64,000 nt of DNA from Variovorax sp. YR752 (GCA_945860785.1 CAMATD010000003.1:1-64000); one strand, 5' to 3'. Numbered from the stretch's first letter, positions 52,166 to 63,415 are shown. The notes: generated from the sequence alone by a model not told the origin. Numbers and translations: made by a program.

Positions 52166-53146
52166 ATGAACAGCCCTTATGCTCCCCCCATGGGTGAATT
52201 CGACCTGATCACACGCTATTTCAAGCGCCCCGCCAAGCGCTCGCCGCTGGGCGGGGGCGACGACTGCGCCTTGCTCGCGCCCGCGCCGGGCATGCAGCTC
52301 GCCGTGTCCTCCGACATGCTGGTCGAGGGGCGGCACTTTCTCTCGACCGTCGAGCCGGCCCGGCTCGGCCACAAGGCGCTGGCGGTGAACCTCAGCGACC
52401 TCGCGGCCTGCGGCGCCAAACCGCTGGCCTTCACGCTCGCGCTGGCATTGCCGGGGGTGGACGAGCACTGGCTCGAAGGCTTCTCGCGCGGCCTCTTCGC
52501 GCTCGCCGACAAACACGGCTGCGAACTGGTGGGCGGCGACACCACGCGCGGCTCGCTCAACATCTGCATCACGGTCTTCGGCGAAGTGCCCGCCGGCGCG
52601 GCGCTGTTGCGCTCGGGCGCGCGCGCCGGCGACGACATCTGGGTCAGCGGCACGCTGGGCGATGCGCGGCTGGCGCTCGAGGTGTTTCGCGGCACGGTCG
52701 CGCTGTCGGCCGATGCGTTCGAGTCGGCGCGCATGCGCATGGAACAACCGACGCCGCGCGTCGCGCTGGGGCAGGCGCTGCGCGGCACGGCCACGTCGGC
52801 GGTGGATGTGAGCGACGGGCTGATCGGCGATCTGAGTCACGTCCTCGGATCGAGCGGCGTGGGAGCGACGCTCGATGCCGACGCGGCGACCGCGCTGATT
52901 TCCGTCGAGGCACCCGGCCTGAGCCAGGAAATTCTGCGCACCTGCGCGCTGTCAGGCGGCGACGACTACGAGCTGGTGTTCACCGCGCCGCCCTCGGCAC
53001 GCGCTGCGGTCGAACAGGCCGGCAAGGACAGTGCGACGCGCGTGACGCGCATCGGTCGCATCGACGCCGAAGCCGGCCTGCGCATCGTGGACGCGACCGG
53101 CGCGCCGGTTGCCCAGCGCTTCGGCTCCTTCGACCACTTCGTCTGA
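52166..53146 (+). CDS. thiL: Thiamine-monophosphate kinase
   Basis: MGEFDLITRYFKRPAKRSPLGGGDDCALL...AVNLSDLAACGAKPLAFTLALALP. Confidence 0.96.
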   Translation: MNSPYAPPMGEFDLITRYFKRPAKRSPLGGGDDCALLAPAPGMQLAVSSDMLVEGRHFLSTVEPARLGHKALAVNLSDLAACGAKPLAFTLALALPGVDEHWLEGFSRGLFALADKHGCELVGGDTTRGSLNICITVFGEVPAGAALLRSGARAGDDIWVSGTLGDARLALEVFRGTVALSADAFESARMRMEQPTPRVALGQALRGTATSAVDVSDGLIGDLSHVLGSSGVGATLDADAATALISVEAPGLSQEILRTCALSGGDDYELVFTAPPSARAAVEQAGKDSATRVTRIGRIDAEAGLRIVDATGAPVAQRFGSFDHFV

Positions 53147-53857
53147 TCAGGACCCTCTGACCATCGCCTGCATCTTGCGCTGGGCGGCGTTGATGGCGGC
53201 CGACTGGCCATTGAGGTTCTGCAGCATCTTGTTGAGTTCCGCCTGCACGGCCGGGTCGGTCACGGTGACCGACGCGCCGGAGATCTGGATCTTCGACTTG
53301 TCCTTCTGCAGGTAGTCGCCCACGGCCAGCGCACCGTCGAACACGGTGTCGAGCGCGGGGAACACTTCCTTGAAGGTGGCGGCCGGCGCCGAGACGGTTT
53401 TCTCATAGGCCTTGTCGTAGACCTGCTTCAGGTCGTCAGGCTGCTTGAGCTGGGCGCGCGCGGCATCGGCCTTGGCAAGCTGCTGGTCGAGCGCACTGCG
53501 CAAACCGGTCAGGCCATCCTTCGCGGCCTTGAGGTCGTCGCGGCGCGAGGCCAGGTCGCCGATGGAGCGCAGCGCACCCTTGGCCATGACCTCGCCCATC
53601 GGCTGGCTCACGGACTTGTTCATGCCCTCATTGAAATCGGTGATCACGGCGTAGTGCTTGGCATAGTCGCCGAACGACACCTTCTGCTCCTCGCTCGGCG
53701 TGGGCACGCGCAGGCCGGGCTTGTCGAGCAGGCGGGTCTGCAGGAACTCGATGAAGGCGGTGCGCTGCTCGGCCTCCTTGTTGCCGCAGGCCGCGAGCAT
53801 GAAGCTGAAGGCGAGGCACAAACCGAACGCACTGAAACGAACAAGGGTCTTCATCAT
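53147..53857 (-). CDS. DUF3053-like lipoprotein
   Basis: Lipobox MLAACGNKEAEQRTAFIEFLQTRLLDKPGLRVPTPSEEQ. Confidence 0.75.
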   Translation of the reverse strand: MMKTLVRFSAFGLCLAFSFMLAACGNKEAEQRTAFIEFLQTRLLDKPGLRVPTPSEEQKVSFGDYAKHYAVITDFNEGMNKSVSQPMGEVMAKGALRSIGDLASRRDDLKAAKDGLTGLRSALDQQLAKADAARAQLKQPDDLKQVYDKAYEKTVSAPAATFKEVFPALDTVFDGALAVGDYLQKDKSKIQISGASVTVTDPAVQAELNKMLQNLNGQSAAINAAQRKMQAMVRGS

Positions 53858-53919
53858 GATGGGAGTGTTTTCGCTCTAGGGGTGACCGTCAAGCATACGT
53901 CCGACATATCCCGTCCAGG

Positions 53920-53956
53920 AACGCCGCGGAACCGGCTCCGCCGGGCCGCTGGCGTT
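53920..53956 (-). repeat. Structured repeat family R3, copy 1
   Basis: Minus strand AACGCC-A-GCGG-C-CCGGC-GGA-GCCGG-TT-CCGC-GGCGTT. Confidence 0.8.
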
Positions 53957-53977
53957 GCCCCCGGCGAGGGGGAGTGC

Positions 53978-54886
53978 CTACAAGGATCGCTTCAGCGCGT
54001 CGATGAACGCGCGCGCCGCGACCGACAGCGAGTGCCCGCGCTTGGTGACCACCGAGATGTCGCGCGAGACGCGCGGCGCGCTCAGCACCTTGATCACCAG
54101 CGACGGATCGTTCGCGGCCCGCGCGAAGGCGCCGGGCATGATCGATGCGCCCATGCCGCTGGCGGTCATCCAGATCGCGGTAGACAGAAAGGACACTTCG
54201 TTCACCACGTCGAGCGACACGCCGGCATCGGCTGCGGTGCCGTCGATCAGCGGCCGCACGCCGTAGCCGGGCCGCACGGTGATGATGGGGTAGCCGCCCA
54301 GGTCGGTCCAACGCACCACGCGCGCCTTGGCCAGGGGATGGTCGTTCCTGCACACCAGCGCGAGGTGGTCGCGCATGAGCCGCTGCACCTCGACCTCGGC
54401 GCCGGGCCGCTCGGGCGTGCCGATACCGAAGTCCACATGCTCGCCGAGGATGCGCGAGATGAACTGGTCGGGCGCGCAGTCGTTGACCATCACGCGAACT
54501 TTCGGATGCTCTTCGCTGAAGCTGCGGATCGCATCGGGCAGCAGAAAGGTTGCGAGCGTGGGCGTGATGGCCATCGACACGCGCCCGCGCTCGAGCGTGG
54601 CCAGTTCGCGAAAGCCGGTCGAGAGCGAGTCGACGTCGCGCAGGATGCGCTCGGCCGTGGACAGCATTTCGTTCGCAGCCGCGGTCGGCTTGAGCGAACG
54701 CGTGGTGCGATCGAACAGGCGCGTGCCCAACCCGTCCTCGAGCTGGCGGATCAGCATGCTCACCGCCGACTGGGTGACGAAGAGCCTTTGCGCCGCCGCG
54801 CTGAGCTTGCGCAGCTGGTGCACGGCAAGGAACGCGCGCAGCTGGCGGATCGTGGGACTGAACGTAGGACTGAAGTTTTCATTCAT
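53978..54886 (-). CDS. LysR-family transcriptional regulator
   Basis: TIRQLRAFLAVHQLRKLSAAAQRLFVTQSAVSMLIRQLEDGLGTRLFDRTTR. Confidence 0.95.
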   Translation of the reverse strand: MNENFSPTFSPTIRQLRAFLAVHQLRKLSAAAQRLFVTQSAVSMLIRQLEDGLGTRLFDRTTRSLKPTAAANEMLSTAERILRDVDSLSTGFRELATLERGRVSMAITPTLATFLLPDAIRSFSEEHPKVRVMVNDCAPDQFISRILGEHVDFGIGTPERPGAEVEVQRLMRDHLALVCRNDHPLAKARVVRWTDLGGYPIITVRPGYGVRPLIDGTAADAGVSLDVVNEVSFLSTAIWMTASGMGASIMPGAFARAANDPSLVIKVLSAPRVSRDISVVTKRGHSLSVAARAFIDALKRSL

Positions 54887-54985
54887 AAGGCAATCTGATA
54901 TTTGATACGAAATTTCTCGATTTACGAATGAATTTCCGCAGCGTTCCATCACTCCAAAGAACATAAACACACTCAAGGAGTTTCG

Positions 54986-55993
54986 ATGACAGCAGCGATC
55001 GCCCGCAAGGCGCGCACGCTTCGCAGGCGATGGCTGCTGGCCGCAGCCTGCACATTCTTCGGCGCCGCGGCCCTCGCGCAAGCGCCGACCGGCGACTTTC
55101 CGAACCACCCCGTCCGCATGGTCGTGACCTTTCCGCCCGGCGGCAGCGCGGACGCGGTGATGCGCATGCTGGTGCCGCGGCTCAACGAAAAGCTGGGCCA
55201 GCAGGTGGTGGTGGACAACCGGCCCGGCGCCGGCGGCAACGTGGGCCTCTCGCTGGTGGCGAAGGCGCCGGCCGACGGCTACACGCTGGGGCTGGGCGCG
55301 GCCGGTGCGCTGACGGCCAACGTGAGCCTGTACCCGCAGATGCCTTTCGACCCGGTGAAGGACTTCAAGCCGGTGGGCATGGTCGCGGCCACGCCGTTCG
55401 TGATCGTGGGCCATCCCTCGGTCGGGGCACGCACGCTGCGCGAGCTGATCGCGCTGGCCAAGGCGCAGCCGGGCACCCTCTCGATCGGCCACGGCGGCAA
55501 CGGCACCGCCATGCACCTGTCGACCGCCCTCTTCGCCCAGATGGCCGACGTGAAGCTGATCGAGGTGCCCTACCGCGGCTCGGGCCCGGCCGCGCTCGAT
55601 GCGCTCGCGGGACAGGTGCAGCTCGCGCTGGTCGACCTGCCCGCCTCGCTGCAGCAGATCAAGGCCGGCAAGCTGATCGCCTTTGCGGTGACCAGCGCGC
55701 AGCGCGTGCCGATGCTGCCCGAGGTGCCGACCGTGGCCGAAGCGGGCCTGCCGGGCTACGACTCGACCGGCTGGTTCGGCGTGGTGGCGCCAGCCGGCAC
55801 GCCCGCGCCCATCGTGGCGCGGCTCAACGCCGAGATCAACGGCGCGCTCGGCGACGAACAGATCAAGACCTCGATGCGCAACCTCGGCGCGGAGCCCGCA
55901 CCGACCTCGACCGAGGCCTTCGAGGCCTACATCCGGAGCGAAACGAAGAAGTGGGCCAAGGTGATCCAGGTCGCCAACATCAAGCTCGACTGA
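54986..55993 (+). CDS. Bug/TctC-family tripartite tricarboxylate transporter substrate-binding protein
   Basis: FPNHPVRMVVTFPPGGSADAVMRMLVPRLNEKLGQQVVVDNRPGAGGNVG. Confidence 0.96.
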   Translation: MTAAIARKARTLRRRWLLAAACTFFGAAALAQAPTGDFPNHPVRMVVTFPPGGSADAVMRMLVPRLNEKLGQQVVVDNRPGAGGNVGLSLVAKAPADGYTLGLGAAGALTANVSLYPQMPFDPVKDFKPVGMVAATPFVIVGHPSVGARTLRELIALAKAQPGTLSIGHGGNGTAMHLSTALFAQMADVKLIEVPYRGSGPAALDALAGQVQLALVDLPASLQQIKAGKLIAFAVTSAQRVPMLPEVPTVAEAGLPGYDSTGWFGVVAPAGTPAPIVARLNAEINGALGDEQIKTSMRNLGAEPAPTSTEAFEAYIRSETKKWAKVIQVANIKLD

Positions 55994-56010
55994 CAGGCAG
56001 GCACGAACAA

Positions 56011-57713
56011 ATGAACGACACCACATTGAAGGCCGACGTTCTCATCATTGGCGCAGGCCCCGTGGGGCTCACGCTGGCCATGGACTTGGCCTCGCGCGGC
56101 GTCTCGGTGATCATCTGCGAGACCCGCCGCTTCGCGGAGCCGCCGAACGTGAAGTGCAACCACGTGGCCTCGCGCACCATGGAGCAGTTCCGCCGCCTCG
56201 GCGTGGCGCAGAAGCTGCGCGATGCGGGGCTGCCCGCGGACTACCCCAACGACGTGGTATTCCGCACCACCGTGACGGGCGCCGAGCTCACGCGCATTCC
56301 CATCCCCTGCCGGCGCGACCGCTACACCGAGACCGAAGGCCCCGACGCCTGGTGGCCCACGCCCGAGCCGCCGCACCGCCTCAACCAGATCTACCTGGAG
56401 CCCATCCTGCTGAAGCACACGGCGGCGCTGCCGGGCGTGCAGCTGCTCAACCGCACGCAGTTCGCGGGCTTCACGCAGGACAAGGACGGCGTGACCGCCA
56501 TCGCGACCGAGATGGACGGCGGCGTCACGCGCAGCATCCGCTGCCGCTACATGGTCGGCTGCGACGGCGGCAGCTCCGCGGTGCGCAAGCAGATCGGCGC
56601 CAAGCTCGAGGGCACGGCCGTGATCCAGCGCGTGCAGTCCACCTACATCCGCGCGCCGCAGCTGCGCGCGATGATCCCCGGCAAGCCCGCGTGGTCGTAC
56701 TACGCGATGAACCCGCGCCGCTGCGGCACGATGTTCGCCATCGATAGGCACGAGACCTGGCTGGTGCACAACCACCTGAACGCCGAGGAGCCCGAGTTCG
56801 ATTCGGTCGACCGCGACCAGGCGCTGCGCGACATCCTGGGCGTGGGCCCCGACTTCTCTTACGAGATCATCAGCAAGGAAGACTGGATCGGCCGCCGCCT
56901 GGTAGCCAACCGCTTCCGCGAAGGCCGCGTGTTCCTTGCGGGCGATGCGGCGCACCTGTGGGTGCCGTACGCGGGCTACGGCATGAACGCGGGCATCGCC
57001 GATGCGCTCAATCTCTCGTGGCTGCTGGGCGCCTGCGTGCAGGGCTGGGGCGACGAGGCCATCCTCGACGCCTACGAGGCCGAGCGCCAGCCGATCACCG
57101 AGCAGGTGTCGAACTTCGCGATAGACCATGCGCAGAAGATGATCCGCGCGCGCCGCGCCGTGCCGCTGAACATCGAGGCGCCCGGCCCCGAGGGCGCCGC
57201 GCTGCGCGCCGACATCGGGGCCGCGGCCTACGAACTCAACGTGCAGCAGTTCTGCTGCGGCGGGCTGAACTTCGGCTACTTCTACAGCGGCTCGCCGATC
57301 ATCATCGCGGACGGCGAGCACCGGGCGCCGCCCTACGCGATGGGCGACTTCACGCCCTCCACCGTGCCCGGCTGCCGCGCGCCCCACTTCTGGCTGGCCG
57401 ACGGCCGCTCGCTCTACGACGCCTTCGGCCCGGGCTACACGATGCTGCGCTTCGACCGCAGCGTGGACGTGCGGCCGCTCGAACGTGCCGCGCAGGCCTA
57501 CAGCATGCCGCTCACGGTGCTGGACATCGAGACCGAGGACGTGCCCAAGGCGTACACGCACCGGCTGGTGCTGTGCCGCGCCGACCAGCATGTGGCCTAG
57601 CGCGGCGCCCATCTGCCGGCCGAGGTTACGACCTGGTGGCGATGCTGCGCGGCGACGCCAAGAAGGTGCGCGAGCGCAAGCGGGCGCTGGCCTGGGAAGG
57701 CGTCGTCGCCTGA
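56011..57713 (+). CDS. FAD-dependent aromatic monooxygenase; TAG at 57598-57600 and 1-bp deletion (~57630) before the likely true end
   Basis: VLIIGAGPVGLTLAMDLASRGVSVIICETR, VFLAGDAAHLWVPYAGYGMNAGIADALNLSW; tail YDLVAMLRGDAKKVRERKRALAWEGVVA in another frame. Confidence 0.9.
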
Positions 57714-57729
57714 AGCCTGCGCGCTGCGC

Positions 57730-59200
57730 TCACCAGCGCCGCGAAGCGACGACAGCGCGCCAGGCCAGCCACACCGCGAGCGCGGGTGCGAGCGCGAAGC
57801 TCGCGAACAGCCAGGCCGCGGTCGACCGCGCGCCCTCCACACCACCCGGCACGGTGAGGCCCGCCGCATTGGCCACCAGCCCTGCCACCGCAGCGCCCAC
57901 GGCCATGCCGTAGAGCTGGATCGTCGTGATCGAAGCGGAAGCCAGGCCCTCTTCGCCCTTGGGTGCCAGCGACATCACGCGCGTCACCAGATGCGGCCAG
58001 CCGATGCCGACGCCCAAACCTACGGCCGCCAGCGCCACCGCGACGAGCAATACCTCGAAGCCCGCGCCGAAGCGCCCCGGTGCCGGCAGCAGCGCGAGCG
58101 CGGCGAGCCCCAACGTGCAGATCACCGGTCCGGCGCGCAGCATGCGGTCGGCCTGCGTGCCGCTGCGGCCCGACGACAGCAGCGAACCCGCGCTCCAGCC
58201 ACCGGCCATCGCGGCCGTGAGATAGCCCGCCGCCAGCGGCGAATGGCCGTGCAGCAACTGCAGGAAGTACGGCACGAAGATCTCGGTGGTGGTGCCGATC
58301 AGCAGCAGCGCCACGCTCGCGTAGATGGCGCCCAAAGGCGTGCCCAACGCATAGGCGCCGGTCGGCAGCAGCCGCACGGCGGCCTTGCGGTCGATGCGCG
58401 TGGCGGCAACGCCGATGGCAAGGCCGAGCACCACGCCGGTCGCCTGCCAGGCCAGGTCGGACAGGAAGCCGCTCGCCGCGATCACCAGCACCGAGGCCGC
58501 CAGCAAGCCGATCTGCGGCGCCGGGATGCGCGGCAGGATGGCCGGGCGCTCGTGCCGCACACCGGCCGCGGGCCGCAGCTGCACCATGACCAGCAGCGCC
58601 TGTGCCGCCGCCACCGGCAGCAGGAACCAGAAAGCCCAGCGCCAGTGCCCGGCCTGCGCGAACAGCCCGCCCACCGCCGGACCGCAGAGCGTGGCAACGC
58701 CCCACATGCCCGACACCAGCGCCACCGCACGCGGCCACAGCCGCTGCGCGAACACCAGCTGGATCAGCGCATAGCTCAGCGCGGCTGAGCAGGCCGCCGC
58801 CCAGCCCCTGCACCGTGCGGCCGGCGAGCATCCAGTGCATCGCCGGTGCGAGGGCGCACCCCATCGAGCCGGCAGTGAACACCGCCAATGCCGCGAGGCA
58901 GGCCCCGCGCGGCCCGAGCACCGCGAGCAGCCGCACCGACAGCGTGGCGCCGAGGATCGACCCCACCACGAACAGCGTGGTGCTCCATGCATACCAGTCG
59001 AGCCCCCCGATCTCGCGCACCACCGAGGGCAGCACCGTGGTCACGATGTGGACGTTGACCGCATGCAGCGCAACGCCGCCGGTCAGTGCAAGGGCGCGCC
59101 AGCCGTTGCGGCCGGTGAAGAGCTCGCCCCAGGCGGCCGTGGGCGGCGGCGAAATCAGGCTGGCGGGATCGGCGGAGGAAGAAGATGCGGCAGGCGGCAT
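57730..59200 (-). CDS. MFS transporter; frameshift near 58780
   Basis: Multi-TM; VVREIGGLDWYAWSTTLFVVGSILGATLSVRLLAVLGPRG...MLAGRTVQGLGGGLL then SYALIQLVFAQRLWPRAVALVSGMWGVATLCGPAVGGL. Confidence 0.88.
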
Positions 59201-59307
59201 GGCGAACCCGAAGGACTGGAAAGAAGCCCGAATACTAGGTGCCGCCGCCCAATTAAACAAGCTATTGCTTTGATAAATAAAACTTCGCCGGATCGGCCGA
59301 TGCGCAG

Positions 59308-59895
59308 ATGCGCGACACTTCTGCCCTGATGCAAGCCGCTTCTTCCAACGCCACCCCGACCGGCGCCATGCCGCAACCCACGATCCGCTGCCCCACCCTG
59401 CGCTTTCTGTTCGGGCACCCGGCACACGCCATCGCGCTGGGCTTCGGCTCGGGGCTGCCGCGCTTCGCGCCCGGCACCGTGGGCACGCTCTGGGCCTGGG
59501 TCGCCTTCGCGGTGATGCAGCTGTGGTTCACGCCCGCCACCATCGGCTGGATCATCCTGGCGTCGCTCCCCATCGGCTGGTGGGCCTGCACGGTGACAGC
59601 GCGCGACATGAACCTCGCCGACCCCGGCGCCATCGTGTGGGACGAGGTGGTCGCGTTCTGGATCGTGCTCTGGCTCGTCACCCCGGCCGGCCTGTTCGCG
59701 CAGGCGATCGCGTTCGGCCTGTTCCGCTTCTTCGATGCCGCCAAGCCCGGCCCGGTGGCCTGGGCCGACGGGCTGTTCAAGCAGCGCGATGCCACCCAGG
59801 TGCGCTGGTGGCGCGCGGGCTTCGGCATCATCCTCGACGACCTCGTGGCGGCTTTCTGCACGCTGCTGGTCATTGCGCTCTGGCGCGCGTGGTGA
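59308..59895 (+). CDS. pgpA: Phosphatidylglycerophosphatase A
   Basis: ALGFGSGLPRFAPGTVGTLWAW...DPGAIVWDEVVAFWI...FRFFDAAKPGP. Confidence 0.95.
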   Translation: MRDTSALMQAASSNATPTGAMPQPTIRCPTLRFLFGHPAHAIALGFGSGLPRFAPGTVGTLWAWVAFAVMQLWFTPATIGWIILASLPIGWWACTVTARDMNLADPGAIVWDEVVAFWIVLWLVTPAGLFAQAIAFGLFRFFDAAKPGPVAWADGLFKQRDATQVRWWRAGFGIILDDLVAAFCTLLVIALWRAW

Positions 59896-59900
59896 ACCCC

Positions 59901-60419
59901 ATGGATTCTTCTTCGACCTTGTTGCCGCTTCCGGACCAGGACACGCCCGCGCGCGTGGCGGTCGTGGCCGAACTGCTCCTCAAAAAAGGCTGGCTGCTGT
60001 CCACCGCCGAAAGCTGCACCGGCGGGCTGATCGCCGCGGCCTGCACCGAGCTCGCGGGCTCGAGCGCGTGGTTCGAGCGCGGCTTCATCACGTATTCCAA
60101 CGCGGCGAAGACCGAGGTGCTGGGCGTGGACGCGGCGCTGATCGACGCCCACGGCGCCGTCAGCGAACCGGTGGCGCGCGCCATGGCCGTCGGCGCCATT
60201 GCACGCTCGGCGCCGTCGCGCGCGGCCATCGCGGTCACCGGCATCGCGGGCCCCACGGGCGGCACGCCCGAGAAGCCGGTGGGCACCGTGTGGTTCGGCT
60301 GGTCGGTCGACGGACAGCTGCGCACCGAGCGCCGGCGCTTCGACGGCGACCGCGCCACGGTGCGCGCGGCCACCGTGCACTACGCGCTGCAGACGCTGGC
60401 GGACCTGCTCGCGCGGTAG
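59901..60419 (+). CDS. CinA-type nicotinamide-nucleotide amidohydrolase
   Basis: LSTAESCTGGLIAAACTELAGSSAWFERGFITYSNAAKTEVLGV. Confidence 0.95.
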   Translation: MDSSSTLLPLPDQDTPARVAVVAELLLKKGWLLSTAESCTGGLIAAACTELAGSSAWFERGFITYSNAAKTEVLGVDAALIDAHGAVSEPVARAMAVGAIARSAPSRAAIAVTGIAGPTGGTPEKPVGTVWFGWSVDGQLRTERRRFDGDRATVRAATVHYALQTLADLLAR

Positions 60420-60423
60420 GCCC

Positions 60424-61622
60424 TCAGGCCATCACGAAATCGCCCAGCGCCCGACGCGGCGCTGCCGGCACCGGCGCCATCGGATGGCCGAGGCGGCACA
60501 TCATCTGCACCGTCGGGCTGCGCGCGTCACGCGGGGGCGCGGTGCCCAGCAGCAGGTCGTGCGCCGCCGCGTGATGCGGCGCCATTTCCGCGAACTCCTC
60601 GAGTGGCTGGCTCATCGGATGCATGCCCACGCCCAAGTCGGTGGCGCGCAGCTGCTGGCGCACGAAGGCGCGGCCCGCCGCGATCTGGTCGGTGCGGCTG
60701 TTGCCGCGCGTGCTGAGCCAGACAAAGCCCATGGCGGTGTTGGCCTGGTCTTCGAACATCTGGCAGGCCTGCCTGAAGGGTGGGCTGTCCTCGGCGGCGG
60801 GCACGCTGCGGTCGAACTGCCCGAGGGCGATGGCGATGCGCAGCGCCGGGTCGTTGATCGAGAAGCCGTCGCGGTGCTCGAGGATCTCCTGCGGCCCGAC
60901 CCGCAGCAGCCGCAGGTTTTCGAGCGCGGTGCCGGGCGTTGCCATCTCCACGCGCGCGGCGGCCGCGCAGAGCTTTCGCAGCACCCGCACGCGGGCCATG
61001 TCGACCGTGCCGCCGGACTGCACCGCGCCCCCCGTGGGCGCGACGGCCGTGAGCCCCTGCAGCATGTCGGCCGACACCGGACGTCCGATATCGAAACGCT
61101 GTTTCGGCGTGCGCCGCCGCAGCACCTGGGCGAACAGCGGATCGGGCGCGCCGCCACCCGAAAGCCGCAGCCGCGCCACCGGCACATGCTGCCAATGCCG
61201 CGGCTCGCTCGCCAGTTCGCCCTGCGGCCAGAGCTGCACGCTGGCCAGGACGCCCTGTTGCGCCAGCGCCATCACGAGCAGCTCGATGAACGCACCGTGG
61301 CCGATGACGACCTGCCGGCCGTAGGGGTCGCTCTCGGGCTGCAGCCGCTCGCGATCGCGCAATAGAGAGAACGATGGCATCGGGCTCGCGCAGGTCCACC
61401 AGCCAGTGGCTGGCAGTTGTACGCGGTGGGCGCGGTGACCGCATAGGCCACGGCGCGCTTGCGCACGTCGGGCTCGTTGCCGGGCCCGTTCCATATCTCG
61501 AGCGCGGCCGCCGGGATGTCGGAGTGCAGCCACCAGGTCGCCAGTGCGGCCGCACCTGCCGCTACGACAACACCGCCTCCCAGCAGCCGGACAAAATTTC
61601 TTCGTTCATCCATCGCCGGCAT
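60424..61622 (-). CDS. Nitroreductase-like (Acg-type) protein, twin-arginine-like N-terminus; about two frameshifts
   Basis: MDERRNFVRLLGGGVVVAAGAAALATWW in one frame, GHGAFIELLVMALAQQGVLASVQLWPQGE in another. Confidence 0.7.
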
Positions 61623-61689
61623 TATCGAAAGCCGCTTTGCACTTCACAATGGGCCAAGTTGTGATAACAGCTATGCATAACTGAATACC

Positions 61690-62589
61690 ATGAGCCTCGA
61701 CAAGGATCTCGACTTCGACTGGCGGCTGGTTCACGCCTTCCTCGCCGCACTCGACCATGGCAGCCTGCTGGCCGCGGCGCGCGCGCTGGGTTCGAGCCAG
61801 CCGACGCTGGGCCGGCACATCGCCGAACTCGAGGCGCAACTCGGCGTGGTGCTGTTCGAGCGCACCGGGCGGGGCCTGCGGCCGACGGCCATGGCCGCGG
61901 CGCGCCTGGCCGAATCGGCGCGCTCCATGGAGAGCGGTGTGCTGGCGCTCTCGCGCAGCGTGTCGGGCGCCAACACGACCACCGCGGGCTCGGTGCGCAT
62001 CTCGGCGAGCCAGGCCACGGCACGGCAGCTGCTGCCGGCCTTGCTGGTGCGCATGCGGCAGGAGCTGCCGGAGATCCAGGTCGAGCTGGTGTCGACCAAC
62101 GAGGTCAGCAACCTGCTGCGGCGCGAAGCCGACATCGCGATCCGCATGTCGCAGCCCACCACGGCCACGGTGGTCGCACGGCGCGTCGGCCGCTTCGCGC
62201 TGGGCGCCTTCGCCCACACCGACTACCTGCGCCGCCGCGGTCCTCCTCGCCAGACGTCCGACCTGCTCCGGCACGACGTGCTGGGCTACGACCGCATCGA
62301 CACCATCATCCGCATGTCCGCGCAGCTGGGCACGCCGCTGCAGCGCGAGGATTTCTGCTTTCGCACCGACGACATGGGCGCCTACTGGGAAGCCTTGCGC
62401 CAGGGCATGGGCATCGGCTTCGTGAGCGAATCGCTCGCACGCACCGACAGCAACGTGGTGCGCGTGCTGCCCCAGCTCAAGATCCAGTCGCTTCCGGTGT
62501 GGCTCGCGGTGCACCGCGAGATCCGCACCGACCGCCGCATCCGCGCGGTCTATGATTTCCTGGCGCGCAACATCCCGGCGTCGATCTGA
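61690..62589 (+). CDS. LysR-family transcriptional regulator
   Basis: LVHAFLAALDHGSLLAAARALGSSQPTLGRHIAELEAQLGVVLFERTGRG. Confidence 0.95.
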   Translation: MSLDKDLDFDWRLVHAFLAALDHGSLLAAARALGSSQPTLGRHIAELEAQLGVVLFERTGRGLRPTAMAAARLAESARSMESGVLALSRSVSGANTTTAGSVRISASQATARQLLPALLVRMRQELPEIQVELVSTNEVSNLLRREADIAIRMSQPTTATVVARRVGRFALGAFAHTDYLRRRGPPRQTSDLLRHDVLGYDRIDTIIRMSAQLGTPLQREDFCFRTDDMGAYWEALRQGMGIGFVSESLARTDSNVVRVLPQLKIQSLPVWLAVHREIRTDRRIRAVYDFLARNIPASI

Positions 62590-62615
62590 TCCCAGTCCCA
62601 ACCCCAAGAGGCCTC

Positions 62616-63110
62616 ATGACAGCAGCCACCAATGCCCAGACCATCGAGCTCTTCTACAGCGCTTTCTCGAATCTCGATGCCGCCACCATGGAGGCCTGCT
62701 ATGCCCCCGATGCGGTGTTCGACGACGAGGCCTTCTCCCTGCGCGGCCGGCGCGAGGTCGGGGGCATGTGGCGCATGCTGGCCACGGCCACGAAGGCCAA
62801 GGGCGCGGACGTGTGGCGCCTGAAATAGCGCGACGTGAAGGCCGACGACACCACGGGCAGCGCCCATTGGGACGCGCACTACCGCTTCAGCGCCACGGGC
62901 CGGCTGGTCGACAACAGCATCGACGCGCGCTTCACCTTCACGCCCGAGGGGCTGATCGCCACGCACCGCGACAGCTTTCCGTTCTGGACCTGGTCGCGCC
63001 AGGCGCTCGGCACGCCGGGCCTGCTGCTGGGCTGGACGCCGATGCTGCGCAACAAGGTGCGCGCCACCGCCGCCGGCAATCTCGCCAAATTCCTTTCGAG
63101 CCAACCATGA
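62616..63110 (+). CDS. SnoaL/NTF2-like protein; in-frame TAG at 62826-62828
   Basis: QTIELFYSAFSNLDAATMEACYAPDAVFDDEAF, continuing in the same frame after TAG. Confidence 0.8.
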
Positions 63111-63415
63111 CCGACATCGTCTACACCACCAACGAAGCGGCCCACCGCTACGAAGCATCCATCGACGGTCAGCTTGCGGGCTACGCCGAGTACAACCTGC
63201 TGACCGACGCGATCATGTTCACGCACACCGAGGTGCTGCCCGAACACGAGGGCAAGGGCGTGGGCTCAGGCATCGCGAAGCACGTGCTCAACGAGGCGCG
63301 CACGAAGGGGCTGCATGTGATTCCGGTGTGCCAGTTCATTGCGGGCTACATCCGCACGCACCGCGAATACGCCGACCTCGTGCGGCCGGATATTCAGCGC
63401 GCCTTCAAGATCTGA
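63107..63415 (+). CDS. GNAT-like N-acetyltransferase
   Basis: MFTHTEVLPEHEGKGVGSGIAKHVLNEARTKGLHVIPVCQFIAGYIRTH. Confidence 0.9.
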   Translation: MTDIVYTTNEAAHRYEASIDGQLAGYAEYNLLTDAIMFTHTEVLPEHEGKGVGSGIAKHVLNEARTKGLHVIPVCQFIAGYIRTHREYADLVRPDIQRAFKI

